The notes under the pieces were generated by a model that searched no databases, was not told where the DNA came from, and saw nothing but the letters and a program-made list of their open reading frames with translations. 64,000 bases of DNA, taken from NCBI GenBank assembly GCA_964466115.1, contig CAYXMH010000010.1, positions 1-64,000 of the forward strand. Direction: 5' to 3'. Shown here in pieces: positions 1 to 8,414 of the stretch (position 1 is its first letter; each line of letters begins with the position of its first letter). Source of the DNA: Pseudolysobacter sp964466115. GTDB taxonomy: Bacteria; Pseudomonadota; Gammaproteobacteria; Xanthomonadales; Rhodanobacteraceae. Position numbers and translations under genes: made by a program.

Positions 1-48
1 GTCGGGGCCGATGAAACCGTTCATCGGCGGGACCGAAACATAACCCAT
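1..48 (-). CDS. Possible 5' end of an unidentified gene, cut by window edge
   Basis: Reading leftwards from an ATG at 48-46 gives an open frame of 16 codons (MGYVSVPPMNGFIGPD) that runs off the window. It lies downstream of mlaC in the same direction, after a gap of about 195 bases. No convincing ribosome-binding site precedes it, and the fragment is too short to assign to a family. It does not look like the start of a STAS-type MlaB, which is what often follows mlaC. Confidence 0.3.
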   Translation of the reverse strand, partial: MGYVSVPPMNGFIGPD

Positions 49-74
49 GGCATTCTAAGAACGAATGCAAAGCG

Positions 75-130
75 GACTTTTTTTGTGTGAATTTTTGTTA
101 CTCGGCGCGAAAGGGCGAGTAAGAAAAGTC
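75..130. repeat. Nested inverted repeat downstream of mlaC
   Basis: An inner perfect 7-bp stem (TTACTCG at 98-104 with CGAGTAA at 116-122) sits inside an outer 7-bp stem (GACTTTT at 75-81 with AAAAGTC at 124-130). It is in the gap after the mla operon, so it may end or stabilise that transcript. A run of T after the stem in the minus direction is missing, so this is not a standard intrinsic terminator. The rest of 131-242 shows nothing recognisable. Confidence 0.4.
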
Positions 131-242
131 GAGTAGGCTCTTAACGGCAAGCCTCCAGTCCCGCGCAAGCAACCCCTGCGCGAACCGGCCGTGCAGCCGA
201 TCTTCCAAATGGCTGTTTCTTATATTCAGTGATTAGGACTTA

Positions 243-869
243 CTATTTTTCTTCCGCCTCGCCCAGTGCTTTCACACCCTGAGTTTCCAAGCGGGAGATC
301 AACGCATCCAAGTTCGACTTGCTGATTTCCGCAGCCACCTGATTTCGATAATTGGTGACATAGGAAATGCCTTCGATGATGACATCATAGGCTTTCCATT
401 CCCCTTCTTTGGTATGCCGAAACGCATAATCGACCGCAACGTGCTTACCGTCATCCAAGATCACTTCCGTTCGCACGATGGTACGCTTGTCGTTAAGCTC
501 ACCTTTGTCGGCCAATACCTTCACACTGCCCTCCGTGTATTTGAGCAACCCCTCTGCGTAGCGATGCGCGATCGAGGTATAGAACGCTTTCGCGAAGCGA
601 TTACGCTGCTGCGGGGTTGCTTCACGCGCGTATTGACCGAGCACTAGAATCGCCGCGTAGTCGATATCGAAGTGCGGCAGCAGCACCGAATCAATAACGG
701 CGATTTGTTTATCGCGATTGCGATTGAGTTCGTCATGATGATTTTCAAGCGCCTTGGCCAAATCATCTGCAATGGTTTGCACCACCTTAACCGGAGCTGC
801 GTTTTCGCTAAAACCCAACGCCGGGAATACAGCCATCAGCACACAGACAAGCGAAGGCAAAAATCGCAT
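243..869 (-). CDS. mlaC: MlaC, periplasmic phospholipid-binding protein
   Basis: A 208-residue exported protein with a clear signal peptide (hydrophobic residues 4-20, cleavage near residue 21-24). It matches the toluene-tolerance Ttg2/MlaC family in length and in the helical N-terminal part followed by the mixed alpha/beta lipid-binding fold. In the family, MlaC shuttles phospholipids between the outer-membrane MlaA complex and the inner-membrane MlaFEDB complex, which maintains outer-membrane asymmetry. It is the last gene of the mlaF-mlaE-mlaD-mlaC run, 61 bases after mlaD. AAAGGA upstream, about 11 bases from the ATG, is a plausible ribosome-binding site. No mlaB is visible after it. Confidence 0.93.
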   Translation of the reverse strand: MRFLPSLVCVLMAVFPALGFSENAAPVKVVQTIADDLAKALENHHDELNRNRDKQIAVIDSVLLPHFDIDYAAILVLGQYAREATPQQRNRFAKAFYTSIAHRYAEGLLKYTEGSVKVLADKGELNDKRTIVRTEVILDDGKHVAVDYAFRHTKEGEWKAYDVIIEGISYVTNYRNQVAAEISKSNLDALISRLETQGVKALGEAEEK

Positions 870-930
870 ATTAAATAATTCCTTTGTAATTTTTTATAAT
901 CAATAAGTAAGGTTCAAGCTTACAGCAAAT

Positions 931-1425
931 CTATTTCTTCGCGTCCGCGTTCTTGGCCGCAGCCGCCTTATCGTCGTTGCTCACCAAGAACTTGCCGATC
1001 AAATCCTCCAACTGCAAAGCCGATTGGGTGAGCACCAATTCATCACCCGGCTTCAAAATCTCCGGTGACCCACCCGGCTTAAGGCCAATGTACTGATCGC
1101 CCAGTAATCCACTGGTGAAAATCGACGCAGCGGAATCGTCAGGCAATTTATTAAAGCGCAGATCAATGCCAAGCGTAACCATCGCGTCCAGTTTCTCCGG
1201 CTCAAGTTCGATGGCTTGAACCGAACCAATGCGCACCCCCGCGATCTTAACCGGTGCGCGCAGTTTCAGCGATCCAATATTGGTGAAGTGCGCTTTTAGC
1301 GGATAACTGGCGCCTTCGCGGTAGTTGGCAAGGCTGGTGGTCTGCATCGCAAGAAACGCCAATGCGCTAAATCCGAGCAGGATAAACAGCCCGGTGCCAA
1401 TTTCATATGAACGTTTCTGCGTCAT
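931..1425 (-). CDS. mlaD: MlaD, single-MCE-domain lipid transport subunit
   Basis: A 164-residue protein with one N-terminal membrane helix (about residues 10-30) and a single MCE domain (about 38-116). This is the short MlaD type, which forms a hexameric ring on the permease. The LLGDQYIGL stretch and the helical tail after residue 130 fit the family, where the tail makes the hydrophobic pore. It starts 13 bases after mlaE ends and is surely cotranscribed. Compare the longer MCE protein at 42404-43327, which belongs to a separate transporter. Confidence 0.95.
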   Translation of the reverse strand: MTQKRSYEIGTGLFILLGFSALAFLAMQTTSLANYREGASYPLKAHFTNIGSLKLRAPVKIAGVRIGSVQAIELEPEKLDAMVTLGIDLRFNKLPDDSAASIFTSGLLGDQYIGLKPGGSPEILKPGDELVLTQSALQLEDLIGKFLVSNDDKAAAAKNADAKK

Positions 1426-1438
1426 GTCGATTTCCCCA

Positions 1439-2209
1439 TTACATCAAGATCGTGGTCAACAAAAAATCGATCATCAAAACCGCGATCGACGAAAACACGA
1501 CGGTGCGCGTGGTAGCGTAAGCCACGCCCTCGCTGGTGGGCGAGGTTGTATAACCTTGGTAAACCGCAATCAGTGTGGCCACAATACCGAATGCAAACGA
1601 TTTACCAACTCCATTGAACACGTCTTTACCTACCTCCACCGCGTCGGTCATATTGGACCAAAAAGTACCATTGTCTACACCCAGCCAACTTACTGTCACC
1701 AAGTGACCGCCCAACAGACCGGTCAAGTTGAAAACGCAGGCCAACAGCGGCATTGCGATAACACCGGCAAGGAACCGCGGGGCAATCACGTACGACATAG
1801 GGTCTACCGCCATCATCTCCATTGCCGCCAACTGGTCGGTTGCGCGCATCAATCCGATCTCGGCGGTGATTGAGGTTCCTGCACGTCCCGCAAACAACAA
1901 AGCGGTAATGACCGGGCCGAGCTCGCGGAACAACGACAACGCAACAAGGGTGCTGACCTTTTCGGTGGCCCCAAACGTGGATAAAGCGTTATAGCTTTGC
2001 AATGCCAACACCATGCCGACGAATAATCCACAGGTCATGATGATGACCAAACTCATGGCGCCGACAAAAAACACCTGGCGCACCAGCAAGGTCGGCTTCA
2101 ATAAGCTGCTAGGTACTGCCGCGAGGATTGCAATCAAAAACAATCCACAGGCGCCTATTTCGCCCAAAGCCTGCTTCCACAGCAAAGAAGAGCGGCCGGC
2201 TGTACTCAT
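1439..2209 (-). CDS. mlaE: MlaE, phospholipid ABC transporter permease
   Basis: A 256-residue multi-spanning membrane protein of the MlaE permease family. The coupling segment LFRELGPVITALLFAGRAG and the following TAEIGLMRATDQLAAMEMM are diagnostic. It forms the homodimeric membrane core of the Mla phospholipid transporter, with MlaF as ATPase and MlaD as the periplasmic ring. Its ATG overlaps the mlaF stop codon (ATGA at 2209-2206), which indicates translational coupling. Confidence 0.96.
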   Translation of the reverse strand: MSTAGRSSLLWKQALGEIGACGLFLIAILAAVPSSLLKPTLLVRQVFFVGAMSLVIIMTCGLFVGMVLALQSYNALSTFGATEKVSTLVALSLFRELGPVITALLFAGRAGTSITAEIGLMRATDQLAAMEMMAVDPMSYVIAPRFLAGVIAMPLLACVFNLTGLLGGHLVTVSWLGVDNGTFWSNMTDAVEVGKDVFNGVGKSFAFGIVATLIAVYQGYTTSPTSEGVAYATTRTVVFSSIAVLMIDFLLTTILM

Positions 2210-3042
2210 GCACGTAATCCGTCGGCTGAGGCGCGCTGCGGATAATGGAACGGCACCGGCCCATCGATTTCACCGCGAAAAAATTGCCGGGTCCACGGTG
2301 ATTCGTCGTGCAGCATTTCTTCAACGTTGCCCTGCGCGACTATGTTACCGCCCGCCAGCAAGACGATGCGATCGGCCACTTCACGAACTGCCGCAAACTC
2401 ATGCGCGACCAACACACTGGTGATGCCCATGGTTTGATTCAAGGTTCGGATTAAATTCAACACATGGTTAAGCGCTATCGGATCAAGACCAACGAACGGC
2501 TCATCGTAAAGAATCAGCATCGGATCGTGCACAATCGCACGCGCCAACGCCACCCGTCGCGCCATGCCTCCCGACAGTTCACTTGGCATCAAATCGGCCG
2601 CGGCGCGCAATCCCACCGCCTGTAATTTATCGAGCACGACTTTACGGATTTTGTCTTCTGGCCAGTTATCGTGGTTGCGCAGAGAGAAAGCCACATTTTC
2701 AAACACCGAAAGATCGGTCAATAAGGCGGAATTTTGGAATAAGTATCCGATGCGTTCACGCAATTCAAACAATTGACTGCGCCGAAGTTTGAATACGTCC
2801 TGTCCATCGATCATGACCGTACCGCTATCCGGCCTTTGCTGCCCGGTGATATGCCTTAACAGAGTAGTTTTACCGGTGCCGCTCGGACCCATAATTGCGG
2901 TGATTTTGCCGCGTAAAATATCGAGATCGATGCCGTCGAATATCAACTTGCCATCCAATATCGTATGCAAATTGCGAATTTGCACCAATGCGGGATCGGT
3001 TGATGTCGTTGCATCGGCGATTTTTTGAATCGATTGATTCAT
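2206..3042 (-). CDS. mlaF: MlaF, phospholipid ABC transporter ATP-binding subunit
   Basis: A 278-residue ABC ATPase. Visible motifs are Walker A GPSGTGKTT near residue 53, Q-loop near 97, signature LSGGMARRVALARA near 156, Walker B LILYDEP near 180 and the switch histidine in VLVAHE near 215. It opens the mlaFEDC run and energises lipid movement through MlaE. It lies 69 bases after gmk on the same strand, so the operon could be transcribed from its own promoter or from read-through of yicC-gmk. A second, distinct MlaF-like ATPase is at 41447-42247. Confidence 0.95.
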   Translation of the reverse strand: MNQSIQKIADATTSTDPALVQIRNLHTILDGKLIFDGIDLDILRGKITAIMGPSGTGKTTLLRHITGQQRPDSGTVMIDGQDVFKLRRSQLFELRERIGYLFQNSALLTDLSVFENVAFSLRNHDNWPEDKIRKVVLDKLQAVGLRAAADLMPSELSGGMARRVALARAIVHDPMLILYDEPFVGLDPIALNHVLNLIRTLNQTMGITSVLVAHEFAAVREVADRIVLLAGGNIVAQGNVEEMLHDESPWTRQFFRGEIDGPVPFHYPQRASADGLRA

Positions 3043-3111
3043 GCGCAGTCACTTAAGCAGGCAAACACCGCTTACCATAACCGAGCGGCCATCTAAGGGC
3101 TAGGGCCAAGC

Positions 3112-3747
3112 TTAAGCAAGTAAATCCGCCAACATTGCGGCATAACGCTGCTGTTGGCGCTCGCGGCGTAACCGCTGGCAGGCGACGATCGCGCGCAGGT
3201 CATTTAGCGCCACTTGAAAATCGCCGTTTACGACCAGGTAATCGAATTCGCCGTAATGCGACAGCTCCGTACGTGCCTCGGCGCTGCGCCTTGCAATAAC
3301 CGCTTGCGAGTCTTGGCCGCGATTTTGTAGGCGATGCAATAACTCCGCGCGCGAAGGCGGAAGAATGAAAATAGAACAACAACGCATTTTATTGCGCACT
3401 TGCGCCGCGCCCTGCCAGTCGATTTCCAGCAGCACATCGCATCCCGTCGATAGCCGCGCCTCCACCGCCGCGCGCGAGGTACCGTAGTGGTGGCCAAAGA
3501 CGTTCGCGTGCTCTAAGAAAGCGCCCGCCTCAATCAATTGTTCGAACTCGCTATCGCTAACGAAATGGTAGTGCTGGCCGTTTATTTCGCCGGGGCGCGG
3601 CGACCGTGTCGTGTGCGAAACCGATACCGCCATATTGGGTTCGCTTTCCAGCAAGGCTTTCACTAAGCTGGTTTTTCCCGCACCCGATGGTGCGGCAACA
3701 ATAAATAACGTGCCAGTCATGGGCTGTTCCGGTTGTTGACGATGCAT
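3112..3747 (-). CDS. gmk: Guanylate kinase
   Basis: A 211-residue guanylate kinase converting GMP to GDP with ATP. It has the P-loop APSGAGKTSL near residue 19, the GMP-binding region TTRSPRPGE with the GQHYHFVS stretch, and the lid with RLQNRGQD. The upstream ATG at 3747 is preceded by GGTGA at good spacing, so I keep it; the in-frame ATG at 3720 would give a more typical 202-residue protein. It follows yicC by 51 bases, the same neighbourhood as in many gamma- and betaproteobacteria. Confidence 0.97.
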   Translation of the reverse strand: MHRQQPEQPMTGTLFIVAAPSGAGKTSLVKALLESEPNMAVSVSHTTRSPRPGEINGQHYHFVSDSEFEQLIEAGAFLEHANVFGHHYGTSRAAVEARLSTGCDVLLEIDWQGAAQVRNKMRCCSIFILPPSRAELLHRLQNRGQDSQAVIARRSAEARTELSHYGEFDYLVVNGDFQVALNDLRAIVACQRLRRERQQQRYAAMLADLLA

Positions 3748-3798
3748 GCGTTCACCGTATTTATTCGCTATTCGACCCGATGCAGCTGGTGCTTAAAA

Positions 3799-4662
3799 TT
3801 ATTCAATATTCTGCACTTGTTCCCGAATCTGTTCGATCAATACTTTCAGGTCAATCGCCGCCTGCGTGGTGCGTTGGTCGATCGACTTGGAGCCTAGCGT
3901 ATTCGCCTCGCGATTGAATTCCTGCATCAGAAAATCCAAACGGCGGCCAACCGCATCGGGCAATTTCAAAATGCGCCGCGCTTCGGCCACATGCGCGCTT
4001 AAACGGTCCAGCTCTTCGTCAACGTCCAAACGCTGCAATTGCAATACGATTTCTTGCTCGATGCGCCCGGGTTCAAGCGGTTGTTTCAATTCGGCCAGTT
4101 TGGTATCCAGGCGCGCGCGCATCGCCGTGCGAATCTCCGGCAGCCACCCGCGCACATCGGCCACGATGCTCTCTACGGTCTCCAAGCGCTCGCGCAGGAA
4201 CACCGCCAAACGCTCGCCTTCGCGGCTGCGCGTAGACACCATGTCGTCCAACGCCGCCTCAAATAAATCCAGCACTGCTTGCTGCAAGCTGGCCTGATCG
4301 ATTTCTTGCTTTAGTAAAACACCGGGCCAACTCAACAAAGCCAGCGCATCGGTATGCAATTCCGGGAACCGCCCCTGCATCGTGGCAATGACCTGTTCTA
4401 ACTTTTGCAGCATCGCAGGATTGAGCTCCACGGCGGAACCTTGGGTGGATTCACTGCGAAAACGCAGATTCACATCGACTTTACCGCGCGTAAGCCGCGC
4501 GTTTACCCGTTCGCGCAACGTGGCCTCAATGCTGCGCATTTCTTCCGGCAACCTTAGGTTAAGCTCCAGATAACGATGGTTAACGGAGCGAAGCTCAAAA
4601 CTCAAAACACCCAAAGCGCTGGCACTTTCGGCGCTGGCAAACGCGGTCATGCTACGGATCAT
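3799..4662 (-). CDS. yicC: YicC family endoribonuclease
   Basis: A 287-residue protein starting MIRSMTAFA, exactly the length and N-terminus of E. coli YicC. The open frame extends 17 codons further upstream, but GGGGA just before the ATG at 4662 decides the start. YicC-family proteins are endoribonucleases; the C-terminal DUF1732 part with EFNREANTLGSKS is clear. It is divergent from rph, sharing a 75-base gap. Confidence 0.95.
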   Translation of the reverse strand: MIRSMTAFASAESASALGVLSFELRSVNHRYLELNLRLPEEMRSIEATLRERVNARLTRGKVDVNLRFRSESTQGSAVELNPAMLQKLEQVIATMQGRFPELHTDALALLSWPGVLLKQEIDQASLQQAVLDLFEAALDDMVSTRSREGERLAVFLRERLETVESIVADVRGWLPEIRTAMRARLDTKLAELKQPLEPGRIEQEIVLQLQRLDVDEELDRLSAHVAEARRILKLPDAVGRRLDFLMQEFNREANTLGSKSIDQRTTQAAIDLKVLIEQIREQVQNIE

Positions 4663-4737
4663 TATTTCCCCACAAATCGATTTGGTAGCGCACAATGGTA
4701 AACTGCCGCTCATCTTTCACCTAGCGCCACTTTTCAT

Positions 4738-5478
4738 ATGAGTTCAATGACCCGTCCTAGTGGCCGCGCCGCCAACCAATTGCGCCCGGTGACATTTCAG
4801 CGCTCCTACACGCGGCACGCCGAAGGTTCCGTCTTAGTTTGCTTCGGCGAAACCAAGGTGCTTTGTACCGCAAGCGTGGAAGAAAAAGTGCCGGGTTTCC
4901 TTCGCGGCAAGAACGAAGGTTGGGTTACCGCTGAATATGGCATGTTACCGCGCGCCACCGGAACGCGCAGTCCGCGCGAGGCCGCTCGTGGCGGCCAGGG
5001 TGGACGCACGATGGAAATTCAACGCTTGATTGGGCGCAGTTTGCGCGCGTGCGTCGATCGCACCGCGCTTGGCGAGCGCACCATTACGCTGGATTGCGAT
5101 GTGCTGCAGGCCGATGGCGGTACACGCACCGCCGCCATTACCGGCGCCTATGTCGCCTTGGTCGATGCGGTTCGTTGTTTGCAGCAACGCAAGCTGTTAA
5201 CCAAAAATCCCATTCATGGTGCCGTGGCCGCAATCTCCGTAGGCTTATGGCGCAGCACACCCGTGCTCGATTTGGACTACGCCGAAGACTCCAGCGCCGA
5301 AACCGATATGAACGTGGTGATGAACGACGCCGGCGGTTTTATCGAATTACAAGGCACCGCCGAAGGGCACGCATTCCGTCGCAACGAGCTCGATCAATTG
5401 CTGGCTTTGGCGCAATCGGGCATTGCCGAGCTTATGGCCAAGCAGAATGAAGCGTTGGCCATTTCCCATCGCCCATAA
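4738..5478 (+). CDS. rph: Ribonuclease PH
   Basis: A 246-residue phosphorolytic 3'-5' exoribonuclease that trims tRNA 3' ends. The order of conserved elements is complete: RPSGRAANQLRPV at the N-terminus, GWVTAEYGMLPRAT, the RGGQGGRTMEIQRLIGRSLR phosphate-binding stretch, DCDVLQADGGTRTAAI, and the late TDMNVVM. The ATG three codons downstream (4747) is an alternative start; neither has a strong ribosome-binding site. It is full length and heads a plus-strand cluster with rdgB, hemW and a CPXCG gene. Confidence 0.97.
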   Translation: MSSMTRPSGRAANQLRPVTFQRSYTRHAEGSVLVCFGETKVLCTASVEEKVPGFLRGKNEGWVTAEYGMLPRATGTRSPREAARGGQGGRTMEIQRLIGRSLRACVDRTALGERTITLDCDVLQADGGTRTAAITGAYVALVDAVRCLQQRKLLTKNPIHGAVAAISVGLWRSTPVLDLDYAEDSSAETDMNVVMNDAGGFIELQGTAEGHAFRRNELDQLLALAQSGIAELMAKQNEALAISHRP

Positions 5479-5480
5479 TT

Positions 5481-5495
5481 TGAGAATTATTTTCA
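5481..5495. promoter_or_regulatory. Fur-like box before rdgB-hemW
   Basis: TGAGAATTATTTTCA differs from the Fur 7-1-7 consensus TGATAATNATTATCA at two positions and is nearly palindromic. It fills most of the 33-base gap between the rph stop and the rdgB start. Fur is the ferrous-iron repressor; the third gene downstream is the haem-related hemW. The match is seen; the function is inferred. Confidence 0.4.
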
Positions 5496-5511
5496 ATACG
5501 ATACAAATACA

Positions 5512-6126
5512 ATGAAGCGCATCGTCTTGGCCAGCGGCAATCGCGGCAAGTTGGTCGAAATTCGCGAGATATTGGCCGACAACACAATTGAGTGGGTCGC
5601 ACAAAGTGAGCTTGGTATCAGCGATGTCGAGGAATGCGGTTTAAGTTTTGTCGAAAATGCCCTGATTAAAGCGCGGCACGCCGCGGCAGCCAGCGGTCTG
5701 CCCGCATTGGCCGATGATTCCGGACTGATCGTCGCTGCGTTAAACGGCGCTCCCGGGCTTACATCAGCGCGCTACGCCGGCACGCACGGCGATGCCGCAG
5801 CCAATAATCGCAAATTACTCGCGGCCCTTGCCGATACTGCGGAAGATCAGCGGGGCGCCTACTTTATCTGCGTCATTGTCCTGCTGCGTTCCGCCAACGA
5901 TCCAGCCCCGCTCATTTGCCAAGCCCAATGGCATGGACGAATTTTAGAATCCCCACGCGGCGAACGCGGCTTCGGTTACGATCCGTTGTTTTTTGATCCG
6001 GTTTTAAATGCAGCGGCAGCTGAGCTCGATGCGGCGACTAAAAATCGCGTCAGTCACCGGGGAAAAGCGTTGGATCAATTGCGTGCCGCGCTCTCCCAGG
6101 GCGCTATCGATAACCCATGCCGATAA
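5512..6126 (+). CDS. rdgB: RdgB/HAM1, ITP/dITP/XTP pyrophosphatase
   Basis: A 204-residue house-cleaning nucleotide pyrophosphatase that hydrolyses non-canonical purine nucleoside triphosphates. Diagnostic parts are the N-terminal LASGNRGKLVEI, the LADDSGLIVAALNGAPG stretch, and the late RGERGFGYDPLF and SHRGKALDQL. It is full length. It overlaps hemW by ten bases and lies behind a Fur-like box. Confidence 0.96.
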   Translation: MKRIVLASGNRGKLVEIREILADNTIEWVAQSELGISDVEECGLSFVENALIKARHAAAASGLPALADDSGLIVAALNGAPGLTSARYAGTHGDAAANNRKLLAALADTAEDQRGAYFICVIVLLRSANDPAPLICQAQWHGRILESPRGERGFGYDPLFFDPVLNAAAAELDAATKNRVSHRGKALDQLRAALSQGAIDNPCR

Positions 6127-7283
6127 CCTCGCTACCGCCGCTCGCGCTGTATATTCACATTCCTTGGTGCGTGCGCAAATGTCCTTACTGCGATTTTAAT
6201 TCGCATCAAGCGCCAGTTGCGATTCCACAAGAGGAATACGTGGCGGCACTGTTGGCCGATCTTGAACAAGATCTACCAGCGGTCTGGGGCCGCCCGATTA
6301 CCAGTATTTTTTTCGGTGGTGGTACGCCAAGTTTATTCACGCCCGACAACATCGAGCGCATTATCGAAGGTGTATCGGCGCGGCTGACGCTGCGCCCCGC
6401 GCTTGAGGTCACGCTGGAAACCAACCCAGGCACCATCGAACACGGGCAGTTCAGCGGGTACCGGCGCGCTGGAGTGAATCGAATCAGCCTTGGCGTTCAA
6501 AGCTTTGCTGACGCCGCATTGCAGCGGATTGGCCGAATCCACGACGGCGCGCAAGCGCAACGGGCGTTGCAGGAAGCCCAAGATGCCGACTTAAGCAACA
6601 TCAATATCGATTTGATGTATGCGCTGCCGCAACAAACGCTAGCGCAAGCACTCCACGATGTGGAGTTAGCCATTTCGCTCAATCCTACGCATATTTCACA
6701 TTATCAACTGACCCTAGAGCCCAATACGCCCTTTGCCGCGCAGCCACCGCCGCTGCCAGACAGCGACGCCGCGTTCGACATGCAGGATCAATGTCAAACC
6801 CGGCTCGCCGCCGCGGGTTTTGAGCAGTACGAAGTGTCAGCCTATGCTCGCCTTAAGCAGCGCTGCGCACACAATGAAAATTATTGGCGCTACGGCGATT
6901 ATCTTGGCATCGGCGCCGGCGCGCACGCCAAAATCACCGACGCGGCCGCGGGCTTAGTACGGCGCACTTGGAAAGTGAAGCATCCGCGCAGTTACCTGCA
7001 GCACGCGGCCACAGTATTGCGCTTGGGTGGTGATGAAATCATTCCACAGGAGCAACTCCCTTTCGAGTTTATGCTGAATAATTTGCGCTTGATCGATGGC
7101 TTCGCGATTCCCGATTTCGAGGCACGCACTGGAATTGAGGTAAGCCATATCCAACCGCACCTGGACGCCGCAATCGCGCGCGGTTGGCTGGAGCAACACG
7201 ACGACCATCTGCGCGCAACCGCACTCGGTCAGCGTTTTCTCAACAACGTCATCGAATTGTTTCTACCACAAGCGCGCCTATGA
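6117..7283 (+). CDS. hemW: HemW, radical SAM haem chaperone
   Basis: A 388-residue radical SAM protein (formerly annotated as a coproporphyrinogen III oxidase-like enzyme). The CxxxCxxC cluster motif is CVRKCPYC near residue 19, immediately followed by DFNSH, as in HemW rather than HemN. GGGTPS and the LETNPGT strand of the SAM barrel follow, and the C-terminal HemN-type domain is present. HemW binds and delivers haem to membrane targets. It overlaps rdgB (10 bases) and the next gene (ATGA). Confidence 0.94.
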   Translation: MPITSLPPLALYIHIPWCVRKCPYCDFNSHQAPVAIPQEEYVAALLADLEQDLPAVWGRPITSIFFGGGTPSLFTPDNIERIIEGVSARLTLRPALEVTLETNPGTIEHGQFSGYRRAGVNRISLGVQSFADAALQRIGRIHDGAQAQRALQEAQDADLSNINIDLMYALPQQTLAQALHDVELAISLNPTHISHYQLTLEPNTPFAAQPPPLPDSDAAFDMQDQCQTRLAAAGFEQYEVSAYARLKQRCAHNENYWRYGDYLGIGAGAHAKITDAAAGLVRRTWKVKHPRSYLQHAATVLRLGGDEIIPQEQLPFEFMLNNLRLIDGFAIPDFEARTGIEVSHIQPHLDAAIARGWLEQHDDHLRATALGQRFLNNVIELFLPQARL

Positions 7284-7468
7284 TCGAAGCCATCACCATT
7301 GCTTGCCCCTATTGCGGCGAAAGCTTCATGACCAGCGCCGATTGCTCGGCTGGTTCGCAGAGGTATATCGAGGATTGCGCGGTTTGCTGCCAGCCGATCG
7401 AAATTTTCCTCGCCATTTCGGAGGAAGGCGAATTGTTAGGCGTTCAGACAACGACAGATCGAGAATGA
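7280..7468 (+). CDS. CPXCG-motif cysteine-rich small protein
   Basis: A 62-residue protein starting MIEAITIACPYCGESF. The ATG overlaps the hemW stop (ATGA at 7280-7283), which decides this start over the longer open frame. CPYC and the later CAVCC pair form a zinc-ribbon-like arrangement, the hallmark of the Cys-rich CPXG family. No biochemical function is established for the family. Coupling to hemW suggests coexpression. Confidence 0.85.
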   Translation: MIEAITIACPYCGESFMTSADCSAGSQRYIEDCAVCCQPIEIFLAISEEGELLGVQTTTDRE

Positions 7469-7553
7469 CAGTAATTGAAATGCGGCTTGACCTTAACGGT
7501 GATCAAGCGCCATTGTCACGCATGTTTTTTACGTTTGTATTCACTCCAAAAAT

Positions 7554-8405
7554 TTACGGGCAAGTCCCATCGTCCATGCAAACATTGCCACCCATATCCC
7601 GCAATGCAGTGATTGCATACTGCGCCGCGCTACCGCCACCATTGTTGTTATTAAATGTGTTTTGCCCCAGTGCGCAAATGCCTGGCGCATCGTTGCAGCG
7701 CAGCCCATACGAGGCGTTGCTGCCCAGATGATTGCCCACTGCAATCGAACCGCTTTGTAAATACAACCCCGCCAAATGATTGCCCACCGCAGTACAATTT
7801 TCCACATACACACGGGTACCGACGAAGGCATTTAAGCCATTGCCAAAATTTCGTCCGAATTGCGAATCCCGAATTCGCGTCACGCTCGCCGAATTGGTAT
7901 CTATCGTTATGCCCTCATAAAGTTGCGTTTCGGTAACCACCATTCGCTCGATGACAGACCCTTCCGCAAAATGACTGGCGTAAATCCCCCGATCCCGAAA
8001 ACCACGAACCACCCCGTCATGAAGATGAACGACGCCGGATGGTGTCGGTTCGATATCAAGCCCAATAGAGCCAAGCGCACCGGAACAACTGGTAACTGGC
8101 GTGCCGGTACAAGTTCCGCCGCCACTAATCGTGTGCCCATTGAGATCGAGATCGATTGGTCCCGTGGTTAACAGCACCGTGATCGTACCAGTATCCGGAT
8201 CGCCGGACGGGGCCAGATCGGACGTCAGAATATAGCTTCCTGGATGCTGAATCGTGACCGGATAACCTGGCGTATCATCAGCGAAGCACCCAACCGCAAT
8301 ACAATCCTGATTGATCTCCAACGCGCCTTCCGTGGCAGCATTAGCGGGTGATGGCAAAATCACAGCCAAAACTGTCGAGAAAATCACCCAATGGATTCGA
8401 TTCAT
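7554..8405 (-). CDS. Secreted parallel beta-helix protein
   Basis: A 283-residue exported protein with a signal peptide (hydrophobic 5-17, cleavage after ANA near residue 23). The mature part has repeated short strands such as IGLDIEPTPSGVVHLHDG, GIYASHFAEGS and GNHLAGLYLQSG, typical of right-handed parallel beta-helix proteins related to NosD or pectate-lyase folds. Cysteine pairs (for example CIAVGC) suggest periplasmic or extracellular disulfides. No catalytic motif is recognised, so binding or enzymatic function is open. It lies nine bases after the next exported protein, same strand, probably one operon. Confidence 0.7.
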   Translation of the reverse strand: MNRIHWVIFSTVLAVILPSPANAATEGALEINQDCIAVGCFADDTPGYPVTIQHPGSYILTSDLAPSGDPDTGTITVLLTTGPIDLDLNGHTISGGGTCTGTPVTSCSGALGSIGLDIEPTPSGVVHLHDGVVRGFRDRGIYASHFAEGSVIERMVVTETQLYEGITIDTNSASVTRIRDSQFGRNFGNGLNAFVGTRVYVENCTAVGNHLAGLYLQSGSIAVGNHLGSNASYGLRCNDAPGICALGQNTFNNNNGGGSAAQYAITALRDMGGNVCMDDGTCP

Positions 8406-8414
8406 GACATGCTC

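Noticed and set aside
98..122. Intrinsic terminator after mlaC
   Set aside because: The stem is good, but in the minus direction it is followed by an A-rich tract, not a T-run, so it is listed only as an inverted repeat.
7485..7529. Terminator between the CPXCG gene and the beta-helix protein gene
   Set aside because: The GCTTGA/TCAAGC hairpin is separated from the TTTTTT tract by about 15 bases, too far for a standard terminator.
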